DNA from: Caballeronia grimmiae
GTDB lineage: Bacteria; Pseudomonadota; Gammaproteobacteria; Burkholderiales; Burkholderiaceae
Length of the DNA: 64,000 bases
Assembly: GCF_000698555.1 (NCBI RefSeq)
Contig: NZ_JFHE01000002.1
Span: forward strand, 310,001 to 374,000
Reading direction: 5' to 3'
Part shown: in pieces, positions 18,333 through 27,404 of the stretch
Layout: each line of letters begins with the position of its first letter
How positions within the stretch are numbered: the first letter of the stretch is position 1
Notes under the pieces: generated by a model
Told to the model about the DNA's origin: nothing
Seen by the model: the letters and a program-made list of their open reading frames with translations, nothing else
Database searches by the model: none
Program-made: the position numbers and the translations under genes

Positions 18333-19250
18333 ATGGCCACTTCCTTCACGCTGCGTCAGCTCAAATACTTCGTTGCGACTGTCGATCATGGAAGTGTCGC
18401 GGAGGCATCGCGGCAGCTTTATATCGCGCAGCCGTCGATATCCGCCGCCATCAAGGGGCTGGAAGAAGGCTTCGGCACGCAGCTTTTCATCCGCAGTCAT
18501 GCACAGGGCGTATCGCTGACGCCAGCGGGCGCGCGGTTCTATGAACAGGCCCGCGAACTCTTGCGCAGCGCGAGAGAGTTCGAGCAGAACGCACTCGCGG
18601 AAGGGGATGTAGCTTCGGGCAGCGTGGATATCGGTTGCTTCGAGACTTTCGCGCCGCTCTATCTTCCGTCGCTGATTCGCGGCTTCAACACGGTGTATCC
18701 CGGCATCGAGATTCGCGTGCGCGATGGCGATCAGGACGAACTGCTGCAAGGGCTATTCAGCGGCCGCTTCGATCTCGTCATGGTGTATGAACTCGGGCTC
18801 GATGCGGCCATCGATACGCATCGGCTGACGCGTCCGCAAAGCCCCTATGTGTTGCTGCCGGCGTCGCATCGTCTCGCAGGGCAGGCGATGGTCAGTCTCT
18901 TCGATGTTTACGACGAGCCGCTGATTTTGCTCGATGTCGCGCCGAGCCGGAACTACTTCGTCGATCTGTTCGAGCCATTCGGCCTGACGCCGCGCGTCAC
19001 CTTCAGTTCACCGTCGCTCGAACTCGTGCGCGGCATGGTGGGGCAGGGCTTCGGGTATTCGCTTCTTGTTACGCGCCCGCCTTCGTCGCTGACTTATGAC
19101 GGCAATGAAGTGGTCGCGGCGGAGATTGCCGAGGACGTCACGCGTTCGGCGCTCGTCGCCGCGTGGCTCAAGCGCAATCGGCTCACCACGCCGGCGCGTC
19201 GTTTCGTCGACTATGCGGAGAAGATGCTCGGCGAAGAACTCGGGCGATGA
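18333..19250 (+). CDS. LysR-family transcriptional regulator
   Basis: The 305-residue protein has an N-terminal winged helix-turn-helix (TLRQLKYFVATVDHGSVAEASRQL, then AQPSISAAIKGLEEGFGTQLF) and a periplasmic-binding-protein-like effector domain from about residue 90. The ATG at 18333 places LRQL near the N terminus as usual; a start 57 bases upstream adds residues not seen in the family. It follows the PhyH oxygenase gene and is clearly a sibling of the LysR at 24985-25926 (shared LFIRxHAxGxSLT). It likely controls the PhyH gene or the neighbouring importer. Confidence 0.9.
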   Translation: MATSFTLRQLKYFVATVDHGSVAEASRQLYIAQPSISAAIKGLEEGFGTQLFIRSHAQGVSLTPAGARFYEQARELLRSAREFEQNALAEGDVASGSVDIGCFETFAPLYLPSLIRGFNTVYPGIEIRVRDGDQDELLQGLFSGRFDLVMVYELGLDAAIDTHRLTRPQSPYVLLPASHRLAGQAMVSLFDVYDEPLILLDVAPSRNYFVDLFEPFGLTPRVTFSSPSLELVRGMVGQGFGYSLLVTRPPSSLTYDGNEVVAAEIAEDVTRSALVAAWLKRNRLTTPARRFVDYAEKMLGEELGR

Positions 19251-19263
19251 GTTCGGGCGCTAA

Positions 19264-20091
19264 CTAAGCCAGCGCTTCGCTGGCCGTCGCCGCACGGGCG
19301 CGCAGCCAGTTGATGCTCGCGAACAGGAGCACGGCGAACACGATCAGCATCGTTGCGACGGCGAGAATCGACGGATCGATGGAATCACGGATGCCGCTCC
19401 ACATCTGCCGGGGCACGGTCTTCTGCTCGGGACCGCCGATGAACAGGATCACGATGACTTCATCGAACGAAGTAGCGAACGCGAACACGCTGCCCGTGGC
19501 CACTGCGGGCGTGATGAGCGGCAGCGTCACGCGCCTGAACGCGGTCCACGGCTTTGCACCTAGCCCCGACGCCGCGCGCAACAAGCTCTGATCGAACGAT
19601 AGCAGCGACGCCGTCACCGTGATGACCACGAACGGCGTGCCGAGCGCCGCATGGGCAAGCACCACGCCGGGATACGAGTTGACGAGACCGAGCGGCGCAA
19701 AGATGAGATAGAAGCCCGCCGCGACGACGACGATCGGCACGATCATCGGCGAAATGATGATCGGCATAATGACCGAGCGTAGCGGAAACTGCGCGCGTGA
19801 AAGGCCGAGCGCGGCAAGCGTGCCGAGACACGTTGCGATCAGCGTGGAAGCGGCGCCGATGCCGATGCTGTTGAGCAGCGCGCGCTGCCAGTCCGCGCTC
19901 GTGAGCGCCTGTTGATACCAGCGCAACGAAAAGCCCTGCAACGGGTATGAGAAATACGAGCCTGAGTTGAACGAGAGCGGGATGATCGCGAGGATCGGCG
20001 CGATCAGGAAGAACAGCACCAGCGCGGTATGCAAGCGCACCCAGCGCGCGGCGATGCGTTCGGTCAGCACCGTGTTGCGTTTGTCTTGCAT
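19264..20091 (-). CDS. ABC transporter permease, polyamine/opine type (PotC-like)
   Basis: This 275-residue inner-membrane permease has six helices and the EAA loop GLGAKPWTAFRRVTLPLITPAV that docks the ATPase. It pairs with the upstream permease gene (25-base gap) to form the channel of an importer of the spermidine/putrescine/opine class. It is the last gene of a five-gene minus-strand run beginning with the Rieske oxygenase, and it converges with the LysR gene 13 bases away. Specific substrate is not determined by the permease sequence. Confidence 0.9.
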   Translation of the reverse strand: MQDKRNTVLTERIAARWVRLHTALVLFFLIAPILAIIPLSFNSGSYFSYPLQGFSLRWYQQALTSADWQRALLNSIGIGAASTLIATCLGTLAALGLSRAQFPLRSVIMPIIISPMIVPIVVVAAGFYLIFAPLGLVNSYPGVVLAHAALGTPFVVITVTASLLSFDQSLLRAASGLGAKPWTAFRRVTLPLITPAVATGSVFAFATSFDEVIVILFIGGPEQKTVPRQMWSGIRDSIDPSILAVATMLIVFAVLLFASINWLRARAATASEALA

Positions 20092-20116
20092 GAACGTTCC
20101 TTCGAATGCGAGTGCC

Positions 20117-21376
20117 TCAGCCGAAGCGCAGACGGTCGATGCCCACGATGCGGTTGAACAGGAAATAGAAGATCGCCGTGAAGATCACGAGGTACGCAGA
20201 CAGCGCGCCCGCGAGGCCCCAGTTGAGTTGCGTGTTGGTCTGGATCGCGATGAGCTGACTGATCATCTCGTCGCCTGCACCGCCGAGCAGCGCGGGCGTG
20301 ATGTAGTAACCGAGCGCGAGCACGAATACGAGGAAGCAACCCGCGCCAACGCCGGGCAGTGTCTGCGGCACGTACACGCGCATGAAAGCCGTGAACGGAT
20401 GCGCCCCGAGCGATTTCGCCGCGCGCACGTAGACGGGGGAAACGCTCTTCATCACCGAGTAGATCGCGAGGATCATGTACGGCAAGAGCACGTGTGTCAT
20501 GCCGATCAGCACGCCGGTGCGATTGAAGATGAGCGGCACCGGATGCGTCGCGATGCCGAGCCCCGTCAATACGCTATTGATGACGCCGCCCGGTTGCAAG
20601 AGCACGTACCATGCGGTCGTGCGCACGAGCAGGGACGTCCAGAACGGCACGATCACGAACAGCATCAGGCGGTTGCTGCTTTTCGCGGGCAGATTCGCGA
20701 GCAGCCACGCAACGGGATAGCCGAGCACGAGGCATAGCAGCGTGACCGTTGCGCTGATGGAGATGGTGCGCGTGAACGCATCGCGATACACCGCCGCATT
20801 CGACGGCACCGATGCGATCGCGCCTTGCGGCGTGACTTCGGCGTCGACGGCGGCGAGCAAATAATCCGGCGTCGGCGATGCAGCCGCACGTTTGAGCAAG
20901 CGCCATATTTCGGGCGAGTTCCATCGCTCGTCCATGCCGATCAATGCGGGCTTCCACGCGGGCGGGGCATCGTCGCGAATGCTGCGAGCCGTGCGCATCA
21001 GGAGGCTGCGAAACTCGGGCTGCGCGAAGTTGAGGCGACGCGCCACATTGCCGAGCTGTCCGCTCTCGCGTGCCTGCGCGAGGCCCGACGCGAGCAATGC
21101 GAACGTCCGCTCGTCCGGCACGCCGTGACCGTCCCACGCATCGAGGGCGCGCGCGAGCGCGGGCATGCTGTCGGGCACTTCGTGATTCTGCACGCTGCGT
21201 GCGAGCAGCAGCGCAATCGGCGCGATGAATGTCGACAGCAGGAACACGATCAACGGCAACGCAAGCATCAACGCCTGCATGGATGCGCGCCGTTGCGCCT
21301 TCTGATAGGACGCACGGCCCGCGGCTCCGGTCGGAGCGCCCTGGGCCGATGCGTGCAGGTGGGTGGTCACGGTCAA
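20117..21376 (-). CDS. ABC transporter permease, PotB-like with enlarged periplasmic loop
   Basis: The 419-residue permease has a first membrane helix near 35-60, a long insertion of roughly 125 residues (about 65-190) before the remaining five helices, and the EAA loop SLGAHPFTAFMRVYVPQTLPG. The insertion makes it longer than PotB, which I recall at about 285 residues; this form occurs in several polyamine/opine-like importers. No ATG lies at the 5' end: TTG at 21376 or GTG at 21370 is the likely start, 25 bases after the binding-protein stop. An internal ATG at 21280 would still keep all helices. Confidence 0.88.
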   Translation of the reverse strand: MTVTTHLHASAQGAPTGAAGRASYQKAQRRASMQALMLALPLIVFLLSTFIAPIALLLARSVQNHEVPDSMPALARALDAWDGHGVPDERTFALLASGLAQARESGQLGNVARRLNFAQPEFRSLLMRTARSIRDDAPPAWKPALIGMDERWNSPEIWRLLKRAAASPTPDYLLAAVDAEVTPQGAIASVPSNAAVYRDAFTRTISISATVTLLCLVLGYPVAWLLANLPAKSSNRLMLFVIVPFWTSLLVRTTAWYVLLQPGGVINSVLTGLGIATHPVPLIFNRTGVLIGMTHVLLPYMILAIYSVMKSVSPVYVRAAKSLGAHPFTAFMRVYVPQTLPGVGAGCFLVFVLALGYYITPALLGGAGDEMISQLIAIQTNTQLNWGLAGALSAYLVIFTAIFYFLFNRIVGIDRLRFG

Positions 21377-21401
21377 GATGGACTCTCGTTCTGCAGGGGC
21401 G

Positions 21402-22448
21402 TTACTGCGTCAGCCACGCCTGGAAGCGCTTGTTGATCGCATCCGCGTTGTCGGCCCAGAAGCTCGCGTTGACCTGCACCGCGCGCTTGAAGTTGTCGGG
21501 CGCAGTGGGGAGATCGGCCAGACGCTGCTTGTCGACGAGCGGGATTGCGTCCTTGCGCGGCGGCGCATACGCAATGTACTTCGAGAGATCGGCCGACGCC
21601 TTCGGCTGTGCCTGCGATACGATGAACTTCGCGGCCGTATCCGCATGCTTGGCGCCGGCGGGAATGCCCCACCATTCGAAGTCGTAGAGCTGCCCGTCCC
21701 ATACCGCCTTGAACGGCTTCTGGTCGCGCTTGACGGCATCGTCGATGCGGCCGTTATAGGCCTGCACCATCACGACAGCACCGTCCGCGAGAAGCTGCGG
21801 CGCTTGCGCCCCCGACTCCCACCACACGATATTCTTCTTGATCGTATCCAGCTTCTTGAACGCGCGATCGACGCCGACGGGCGTGCCGAGCACCTTGTAC
21901 ACGTCCTTGGGATCGACGCCATCGGCGATCAGCGCCCATTCCATCGCCACCTTCGGCGACTTGCGCAGCCCACGCTTGCCGGGGAATTTCTGCAAGTCGA
22001 AGAAGTCGTTGACGGTGGCCGGCGCGGTCTTGAGCTTGCTCGTGTCGTAGGCATAGACGGTGGACCACACCATGCTCGCGACCGCGCAATCCGTGATGGA
22101 GCCGGGAATGAAATCGCTCGTCTTGCCAAGCGAATTCTTGTCGATCTTCTTGAGCAAGCCTTCATCGCACGCGGTGATGGCGTCGTTGCTTTCGAGGTCC
22201 ATCAGGTCCCATGTCGTGTTCTTCGCCTGTTCCATGGCCGACAGTTTGGCGAGACCGCCGTCATACGATTCGGTCGAGAACGTGACGCCCGTCGATTGCG
22301 TGAACGGATCGAACCAGGCCTTCTTTGCAGCGGCTTCGAAAGCGCCGCCAAAGGTCACGACGGACAGCGTTTCTGCTGCTTGCGTCGTGACGGTGGCAAA
22401 TGCGAGTACGGCGAGTGCGGCGCATTGTGCTTTGATATGAGTGCGCAT
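21402..22448 (-). CDS. ABC transporter periplasmic substrate-binding protein, PotD-like
   Basis: The 348-residue protein has a cleavable signal peptide (residues 1-24, ending TTQAAE) and a type-II periplasmic binding fold (LSVVTFGGAFEAAAKKAWFDPF at the N terminus). It resembles the spermidine/putrescine group but could bind other cationic or opine-like molecules. It starts one base after the stop of the ATPase gene and is followed by two permease genes, completing an importer. Confidence 0.9.
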   Translation of the reverse strand: MRTHIKAQCAALAVLAFATVTTQAAETLSVVTFGGAFEAAAKKAWFDPFTQSTGVTFSTESYDGGLAKLSAMEQAKNTTWDLMDLESNDAITACDEGLLKKIDKNSLGKTSDFIPGSITDCAVASMVWSTVYAYDTSKLKTAPATVNDFFDLQKFPGKRGLRKSPKVAMEWALIADGVDPKDVYKVLGTPVGVDRAFKKLDTIKKNIVWWESGAQAPQLLADGAVVMVQAYNGRIDDAVKRDQKPFKAVWDGQLYDFEWWGIPAGAKHADTAAKFIVSQAQPKASADLSKYIAYAPPRKDAIPLVDKQRLADLPTAPDNFKRAVQVNASFWADNADAINKRFQAWLTQ

Positions 22449-22449
22449 G

Positions 22450-23631
22450 TCAGTTGGCTCCTGCTGGTGCGGTCGTGATGATGGAAGGTGATGGCGCGGT
22501 GGGGGATTGGATGGCAGGCGCGCTGCGTGGCGCGGCTGCCGCGAGAATCTTGCAGTCGTCGTGCCGCCAGGCGACTTGAGTTACATCGCCGGGTGCGGGC
22601 AGTGCATGCCGTTGCGTGTTCGGCACCTTGACGACGATCGCATCGCGCGAACCCAGCGTCAGATGCACGCGATGATGATCGCCGCAGTACACGAGCTCGT
22701 CGACGCGTGCGCGCACGACGTTGCAGTGCTGATCCACATGCGTGCCCTCGGCATCCGGAATATGGGCGCGTTCGGGGCGCAGTGCGAGCATGGCATCGTC
22801 GCCGGCGCGCAGGCCGTGCTCGTAGCGGCCGCGAATCGTGCTGCCGTCCGATAACGCGAGCGTGGCCCATGGTTCATCGACACCGACCACGCGACCGGTC
22901 AGTCCGTTGTTCTCGCCGACGAAGTTCGCGACGAAGGCGTTCTGCGCGTTTTCATAAAGTTCGCTGGGCGTCGCGGCTTGCTGAATGCGGCCATCGGAGA
23001 ACACGGCGACGCGGTCGGACATCGTGAGGGCTTCGGCCTGATCGTGCGTCACATAGACGATGGTCAGCGACAGTTCGCGATGCAGCCGCATGATTTCGTA
23101 TTGCATCGTTTCGCGCAGGCGCTTGTCGAGCGCGCCGAGCGGTTCATCCATCAGCACGACGCTCGGTTCGAACACGAGCGCACGCGCCAGCGCGACGCGC
23201 TGCTGCTGTCCACCCGACAATTGCGAGGGACGGCGATTCGCGAGGTGCGGCAGTTCGATCATCTCGAGCGCGCGCTTCACGCGCGCCTTCTGCTCGGCGC
23301 GGTTGATGCGCCGCACGGAAAGCGGGAACGCGACGTTCTCGGCAATCGTCAGATGGGGAAACAGTGCGTAGTTTTGAAACACCATGCCGATATCGCGCTG
23401 ATGCGGCGGCTTGTCGTCGAGCCGCTTGCCGTCCAGACGAATCTCGCCATGTGTGGGCGATTCGAATCCCGCCAGCATCATCAGCGTGGTCGTCTTGCCC
23501 GATCCCGACGGCCCGAGCAAGGACAGGAATTCTCCCTTGCGCACGTCGAGGTTCAGATCGTCGACGACATAGTTCGCGCCGTCATACGATTTGCTCACGC
23601 CCGAGAACGAGATGAAGGAAGGGTCTGACAT
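22450..23631 (-). CDS. ABC transporter ATP-binding protein, PotA-like
   Basis: This 393-residue ATPase has Walker A GPSGSGKTT, the signature LSGGQQQRVALARAL and Walker B VVLMDEPLGALD, followed by a TOBE domain (about 285-360) that marks the polyamine/iron/molybdate importer class. The alanine/proline-rich C-terminal tail (about 365-393) is unusual and probably disordered. Its start lies 30 bases after the Rieske oxygenase stop, so oxygenase and importer are probably one transcript. Confidence 0.92.
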   Translation of the reverse strand: MSDPSFISFSGVSKSYDGANYVVDDLNLDVRKGEFLSLLGPSGSGKTTTLMMLAGFESPTHGEIRLDGKRLDDKPPHQRDIGMVFQNYALFPHLTIAENVAFPLSVRRINRAEQKARVKRALEMIELPHLANRRPSQLSGGQQQRVALARALVFEPSVVLMDEPLGALDKRLRETMQYEIMRLHRELSLTIVYVTHDQAEALTMSDRVAVFSDGRIQQAATPSELYENAQNAFVANFVGENNGLTGRVVGVDEPWATLALSDGSTIRGRYEHGLRAGDDAMLALRPERAHIPDAEGTHVDQHCNVVRARVDELVYCGDHHRVHLTLGSRDAIVVKVPNTQRHALPAPGDVTQVAWRHDDCKILAAAAPRSAPAIQSPTAPSPSIITTAPAGAN

Positions 23632-23661
23632 CGTGATTGCGTCCTGTCTTTGATGCGATAT

Positions 23662-24810
23662 TCAATGCGCGCCGATCTTGCCTGCCAGATAGCGCGCGAA
23701 GTCGTAATTGGGCCGTTCGAGATGACTCAATTGCCCTGGCCTCGCAAGGGGTGCATGCACGCCGCGAAACACGGCTTCGACGCCGCGCCTGTCTTCGGCG
23801 TTGACCTCATCGAGCAATTGCTTGAGCGTCGCCATATGGGCATTGGCTTCGGGATCGGCAATGAATTCAGGCGCGAGCCCGCCGCCAAAACGGATATGCA
23901 CTTTCCCGACGCCTTGCGGCTGCAGCACGAGATACCAGAAATAACCGGGGGTGAGCGTGATCAGATGCGTCGGATAGATGGCAAGCAGCGCAGTTGTCTT
24001 GCGCCAGTGTCCGGTCAGCCGCGTGTTGGAAGGATGCGCGTTGCCGATGGGCAAGCTCGCCTCTTTGGTAATCCAGTGATAGTTGAACGCGGGATAGCCA
24101 GGCGGGCATTCCATTTCCTCGAGCCTTGAATGCGGTCCGACCGTCGCGCGATGAAGCATGGGCAAGTGGTAACTCTCCATGAAGTTTTCCGCGAGGATCT
24201 TCCAGTTGGTGTTCCACACGTGTTCTTCATGGAAAGTCTCGATGTAATTGGACATGCCGTATGCATCGATCAGCTCATTCAGCTTTGCGAGCTGCGTATG
24301 GACGGGCGGGGCGCTTTGATTGAGCGTTACGTAAATCCATCCTTGCCATTCCTCGCAGCGAATCTGCGGCAATTTATAGCTTTCCTTGCAGAACCCCGCT
24401 TGCCGGTCCATCAGCGGCGCGCCTTTCAATGCGCCATCGAGCGAGTAATTCCATGCGTGATACGGACAGACGATGCGGCGTACATTGCCCCGTCCCTCCA
24501 GCAGCACCGACATGCGATGCAGGCACACGTTCGACATGGCCTTCAATTGCATGTCTTCGTCGCGCAACACGACGATGGGCTGCTCGCCGATACGCGCCGT
24601 CAGATAGTCTCCGGCCGCTTTGAGCGCGCTTGCGCGGCCCACGCATTGCCATTCTTGCGCGAAGATGTCGCGCTCTTCCAGCGCGAGAAAGTCGGGGGAC
24701 GTATAGACGCCCGGCGGCATCGCGTGCGCATCACCGAATGATCGTTCGCAACCGGTGCGCAGTTCATCGACGAGCGCTTGCAGTGTATTCGTGCCTGCCG
24801 GGTCAGCCAT
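23662..24810 (-). CDS. Rieske non-haem iron oxygenase, alpha subunit
   Basis: The 382-residue protein has the Rieske [2Fe-2S] ligands Cys96-x-His98 and Cys115-xx-His118, and the catalytic motif ENFMESYHLPMLH with Glu208, His215 and His220. The short form and sequence style resemble betaine/carnitine-type demethylases such as the glycine-betaine and stachydrine enzymes rather than aromatic ring dioxygenases. No reductase gene is adjacent. It is the first gene of an operon with a polyamine-type importer, so its substrate is probably what the importer brings in. An inverted repeat lies 132-157 bases upstream. Confidence 0.88.
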   Translation of the reverse strand: MADPAGTNTLQALVDELRTGCERSFGDAHAMPPGVYTSPDFLALEERDIFAQEWQCVGRASALKAAGDYLTARIGEQPIVVLRDEDMQLKAMSNVCLHRMSVLLEGRGNVRRIVCPYHAWNYSLDGALKGAPLMDRQAGFCKESYKLPQIRCEEWQGWIYVTLNQSAPPVHTQLAKLNELIDAYGMSNYIETFHEEHVWNTNWKILAENFMESYHLPMLHRATVGPHSRLEEMECPPGYPAFNYHWITKEASLPIGNAHPSNTRLTGHWRKTTALLAIYPTHLITLTPGYFWYLVLQPQGVGKVHIRFGGGLAPEFIADPEANAHMATLKQLLDEVNAEDRRGVEAVFRGVHAPLARPGQLSHLERPNYDFARYLAGKIGAH

Positions 24811-24941
24811 GAAGCCCTCCTTCTTTCATTGCATCGAGAGCGCGCCGACGCAAGGCTTCTGCATCGCGCTCCAACATGGTCATCAATCTATCAAGCCAAA
24901 TTGCCAGCCAAAATATTGTTTTCGGATACAAAGCAAAGTTT

Positions 24942-24967
24942 TTGACTATGCAGGCGTGCAAAGTCAA
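24942..24967. promoter_or_regulatory. Inverted-repeat operator upstream of the Rieske oxygenase gene
   Basis: Left arm TTGACTATGCA (24942-24952) and right arm TGCAAAGTCAA (24957-24967) are complementary at 10 of 11 positions around a GGCG spacer. On the minus strand the left arm reads TGCATAGTCAAA, which matches a site in the flavin-monooxygenase promoter at 11 of 12 positions. A LysR-type operator is the best reading. No T-run follows, so a terminator for the LysR gene is less likely. Confidence 0.6.
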
Positions 24968-24984
24968 TGAGTTGCCGGCGCGTC

Positions 24985-25926
24985 TCAGGCCTCCAGACGC
25001 AAGCGCCGGATGTAGTTCTCACAGAACGACGCAAACCGGTGCACGACCTGCCGCGGCTTCATCGTGCGCGATTGCGCGATACCGAGTGTCGTCGCGTTGA
25101 CACTGTCCTTGAAACGTTTAATCACGAACTCTTCGCCATCCACCGTGCGATTGGACTTGAGCGGAAAATTCAGCAGGCTATAGCCGAGTCCGTTGGCCAC
25201 CATGCCGCGCACGACCTCGGGCTGCGAAGAGCGGAACGCCGGCACCGGGCGGCTGCCGACCGCATCGAAGAGGGCGGCGAAATACTCGCGGCTGTGCGGC
25301 AGATCGAGCATGACGTAAGGCTCCGGCAGCAGATCGGCAAGCGAGACCTTGCGCGCACGCGCGAGTCGATGTGTCCTCGGCAGGATGGCATAAGGCGGCA
25401 GCGAAAGCAGCGGCGTAAAGGCGATGTCTTCCGTCATGTCGAGGCTGTAGGTCAGCGCAATATCGAGTGAACCGTCCTGCAAGCCGCTCAACAGCGCATC
25501 CTGATGCGCCTCGACGGTTCGAAAGGATATGCCCGCGTGCTCGTCGGTGAAGCGGCTGATGAGGCCCGGCATGAGCGGCGGCGCGAGTGAAACCAGACAG
25601 CCCAGCGTGATCGCTCCCGTCATGCCGCCATCCAGTTCTTTCGCGGCCATCTGCAGTTCTTCCGCAATTTTCAGAAGATTGCGCGCTTGCCCGAGGAGAT
25701 CGCGTCCCGCTTGCGTGAGCGACAGACCGCTTGCGTGATGGCGGATAAAAAGCTGCACGCCAAAGGACACTTCCAAATCCGCGAGCGCCGTCGAGATGGA
25801 CGGCTGCGAGATGTGCAGCCGCTTGGCCGCAGCCGTAAATGACAATGCTTCGGCGGTGACGACGAAATAGCGCAACTGGCGCAGTGAGTAGCGCAAAGGG
25901 TGGCTTTCCATCACCGATGACTCCAT
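24985..25926 (-). CDS. LysR-family transcriptional regulator of the nitrogen-compound island
   Basis: The 313-residue protein has an N-terminal helix-turn-helix (SLRQLRYFVVTAEALSFTAA, then SQPSISTALADLEVSFGVQLF) and an effector-binding domain. It is a sibling of the LysR at 18333. The gene lies between the divergent flavin-monooxygenase operon and the Rieske-importer operon, the classical place for their regulator. Related motifs occur in both promoter regions. The start could be the ATG at 25926 or the one at 25911, five codons later. Confidence 0.92.
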   Translation of the reverse strand: MESSVMESHPLRYSLRQLRYFVVTAEALSFTAAAKRLHISQPSISTALADLEVSFGVQLFIRHHASGLSLTQAGRDLLGQARNLLKIAEELQMAAKELDGGMTGAITLGCLVSLAPPLMPGLISRFTDEHAGISFRTVEAHQDALLSGLQDGSLDIALTYSLDMTEDIAFTPLLSLPPYAILPRTHRLARARKVSLADLLPEPYVMLDLPHSREYFAALFDAVGSRPVPAFRSSQPEVVRGMVANGLGYSLLNFPLKSNRTVDGEEFVIKRFKDSVNATTLGIAQSRTMKPRQVVHRFASFCENYIRRLRLEA

Positions 25927-25962
25927 GTTCGATCGGCTTCATTCTGCGGTGCTCAAAATTCC

Positions 25963-26004
25963 TTGCATAGGCAAATCCGATGCTCGGCATTTTTTTTATA
26001 TATT
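25963..26004 (+). promoter_or_regulatory. Operator-like TTGC-ATAG-GCAA site and AT-rich -10 region
   Basis: TTGCATAGGCAA (25963-25974) is an inverted repeat with a 4-base spacer. TGCATAGGCAAA (25964-25975) matches TGCATAGTCAAA in the Rieske promoter. A TATATT -10-like element at 25999-26004 puts the site near -40 of the monooxygenase operon, consistent with activator binding by a LysR protein. The LysR gene's own promoter must overlap this segment. Confidence 0.5.
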
Positions 26005-26071
26005 TTTCGAATCCTCCCGGGGCGCGTAGATTGCCACGCATACGAATTTGCTTTTCCTAAGGGACTTAGCC

Positions 26072-27379
26072 ATGACAGTGGAAACTACGTCGATCGATAC
26101 GCTGGTGGTGGGCGGCGGTCAGGCCGGCATCGCGATGAGCGAGCACTTGAGCAAAGCGGGCGTTCCGCATCTCGTGCTCGAACGCGCCCGCATTGCCGAG
26201 CGCTGGCGCACAGGACGCTGGGATTCGCTCGTCGCCAACGGGCCGGCCTGGCACGACCGTTTCCCTAATCTCGAATTCGGCGAGTTCGACCCGAACGGTT
26301 TTGCGTCGAAGGATCAGGTCGCGGAGTACTTCGTCGCATACGCAAAGAAGTTCAATGCACCGATTCGCACGGGCGTCGAAGTCAAGAAAGTGGTGCGCAA
26401 CTCAGGCCGTCCCGGCTTCACGGTCGAGACATCTGACGGCACGGTCGAAGCAAACCGAGTTGTCGTGGCGACGGGTCCGTTCCAGCGCCCTGTTATTCCG
26501 CCGATTGCGCCGCGGGACACGCAACTCACTCAAATTCACTCCGCCGACTATCGCAATCCACAGCAATTGCCTGAAGGCGCGGTGCTCGTCGTGGGCGCGG
26601 GCTCGTCGGGCGTTCAGATCGCCGATGAATTGCAGCGTGCAGGGAGGCATGTCTATTTGTCCGTGGGGCCGCATGATCGCCCGCCACGCGCGTATCGCGG
26701 ACGCGACTTTTGCTGGTGGCTCGGCGTGCTCGGCGAATGGGATGCCGAAGTCATGCGGCCGGGCAAGGAGCACGTGACCATCGCCGTGAGCGGTGCGCGC
26801 GGCGGACATACCGTCGATTTCAGGCGTCTCGCGCATCAGGGCGTGACGCTCGTCGGACTCACGAAGTCATTCGATGATGGCATCGCCACGTTTCAGCTTG
26901 ACCTTGCGGACAACATCCGGCGTGGCGACGAGAACTATCTCTCGCTACTGGACGCAGCCGACGCTTATGCTCAACGCAACGGGCTCGATCTTCCGCAAGA
27001 GCCGCACGCGCGCGATATTCCGTCCGATCCGCCGTGCGTGACGCAACCCATTCTCGAACTCGATCTGGCGCAGGCGAATGTCACGTCGATCATCTGGGCG
27101 ACGGGCTATGCAGTCGACTTCGGCTGGCTGCAAGTGGACGCATTCGACGAGAAAGGAAAGCCGAAGCACCAGCGCGGGGTGTCGAAGGAGCCCGGCGTCT
27201 ATTTTCTGGGCTTGCCGTGGCTCTCGCGGCGCGGTTCCGCGTTCATCTGGGGCGTGTGGCACGACGCGAAGCATATTGCCGATCACATCGTCACGCAGCG
27301 CAAGTATCTCGCTTACTACGATGCCCAAACGAACGAGCCGGGCGATGCACCCGCGCTGAAAGTCAGCGAAGCGATTTAA
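26072..27379 (+). CDS. FAD/NAD(P)-dependent flavin monooxygenase-like protein
   Basis: The 435-residue protein has two Rossmann dinucleotide motifs, VVGGGQAGIA near the N terminus for FAD and VVGAGSSGVQ near residue 178 for NAD(P)H, plus the late motif IIWATGYAVDF typical of class-B flavin monooxygenases. Likely chemistry is N-hydroxylation or oxidation of an amine. The ATG at 26072 is chosen because an AGGGA box lies upstream and the FAD motif then falls near residue 15. It leads a four-gene operon with Rid, DUF1028 and ArgE-like genes. Confidence 0.88.
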   Translation: MTVETTSIDTLVVGGGQAGIAMSEHLSKAGVPHLVLERARIAERWRTGRWDSLVANGPAWHDRFPNLEFGEFDPNGFASKDQVAEYFVAYAKKFNAPIRTGVEVKKVVRNSGRPGFTVETSDGTVEANRVVVATGPFQRPVIPPIAPRDTQLTQIHSADYRNPQQLPEGAVLVVGAGSSGVQIADELQRAGRHVYLSVGPHDRPPRAYRGRDFCWWLGVLGEWDAEVMRPGKEHVTIAVSGARGGHTVDFRRLAHQGVTLVGLTKSFDDGIATFQLDLADNIRRGDENYLSLLDAADAYAQRNGLDLPQEPHARDIPSDPPCVTQPILELDLAQANVTSIIWATGYAVDFGWLQVDAFDEKGKPKHQRGVSKEPGVYFLGLPWLSRRGSAFIWGVWHDAKHIADHIVTQRKYLAYYDAQTNEPGDAPALKVSEAI

Positions 27380-27404
27380 CTGAGTCCCAAGAAAAGGTGT
27401 ATTG

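Noticed and set aside
24942-24967. The inverted repeat as a terminator for the LysR gene
   Set aside because: There is no T-run after it in that direction, and the same half-site occurs in the other promoter of the island, so an operator is preferred.
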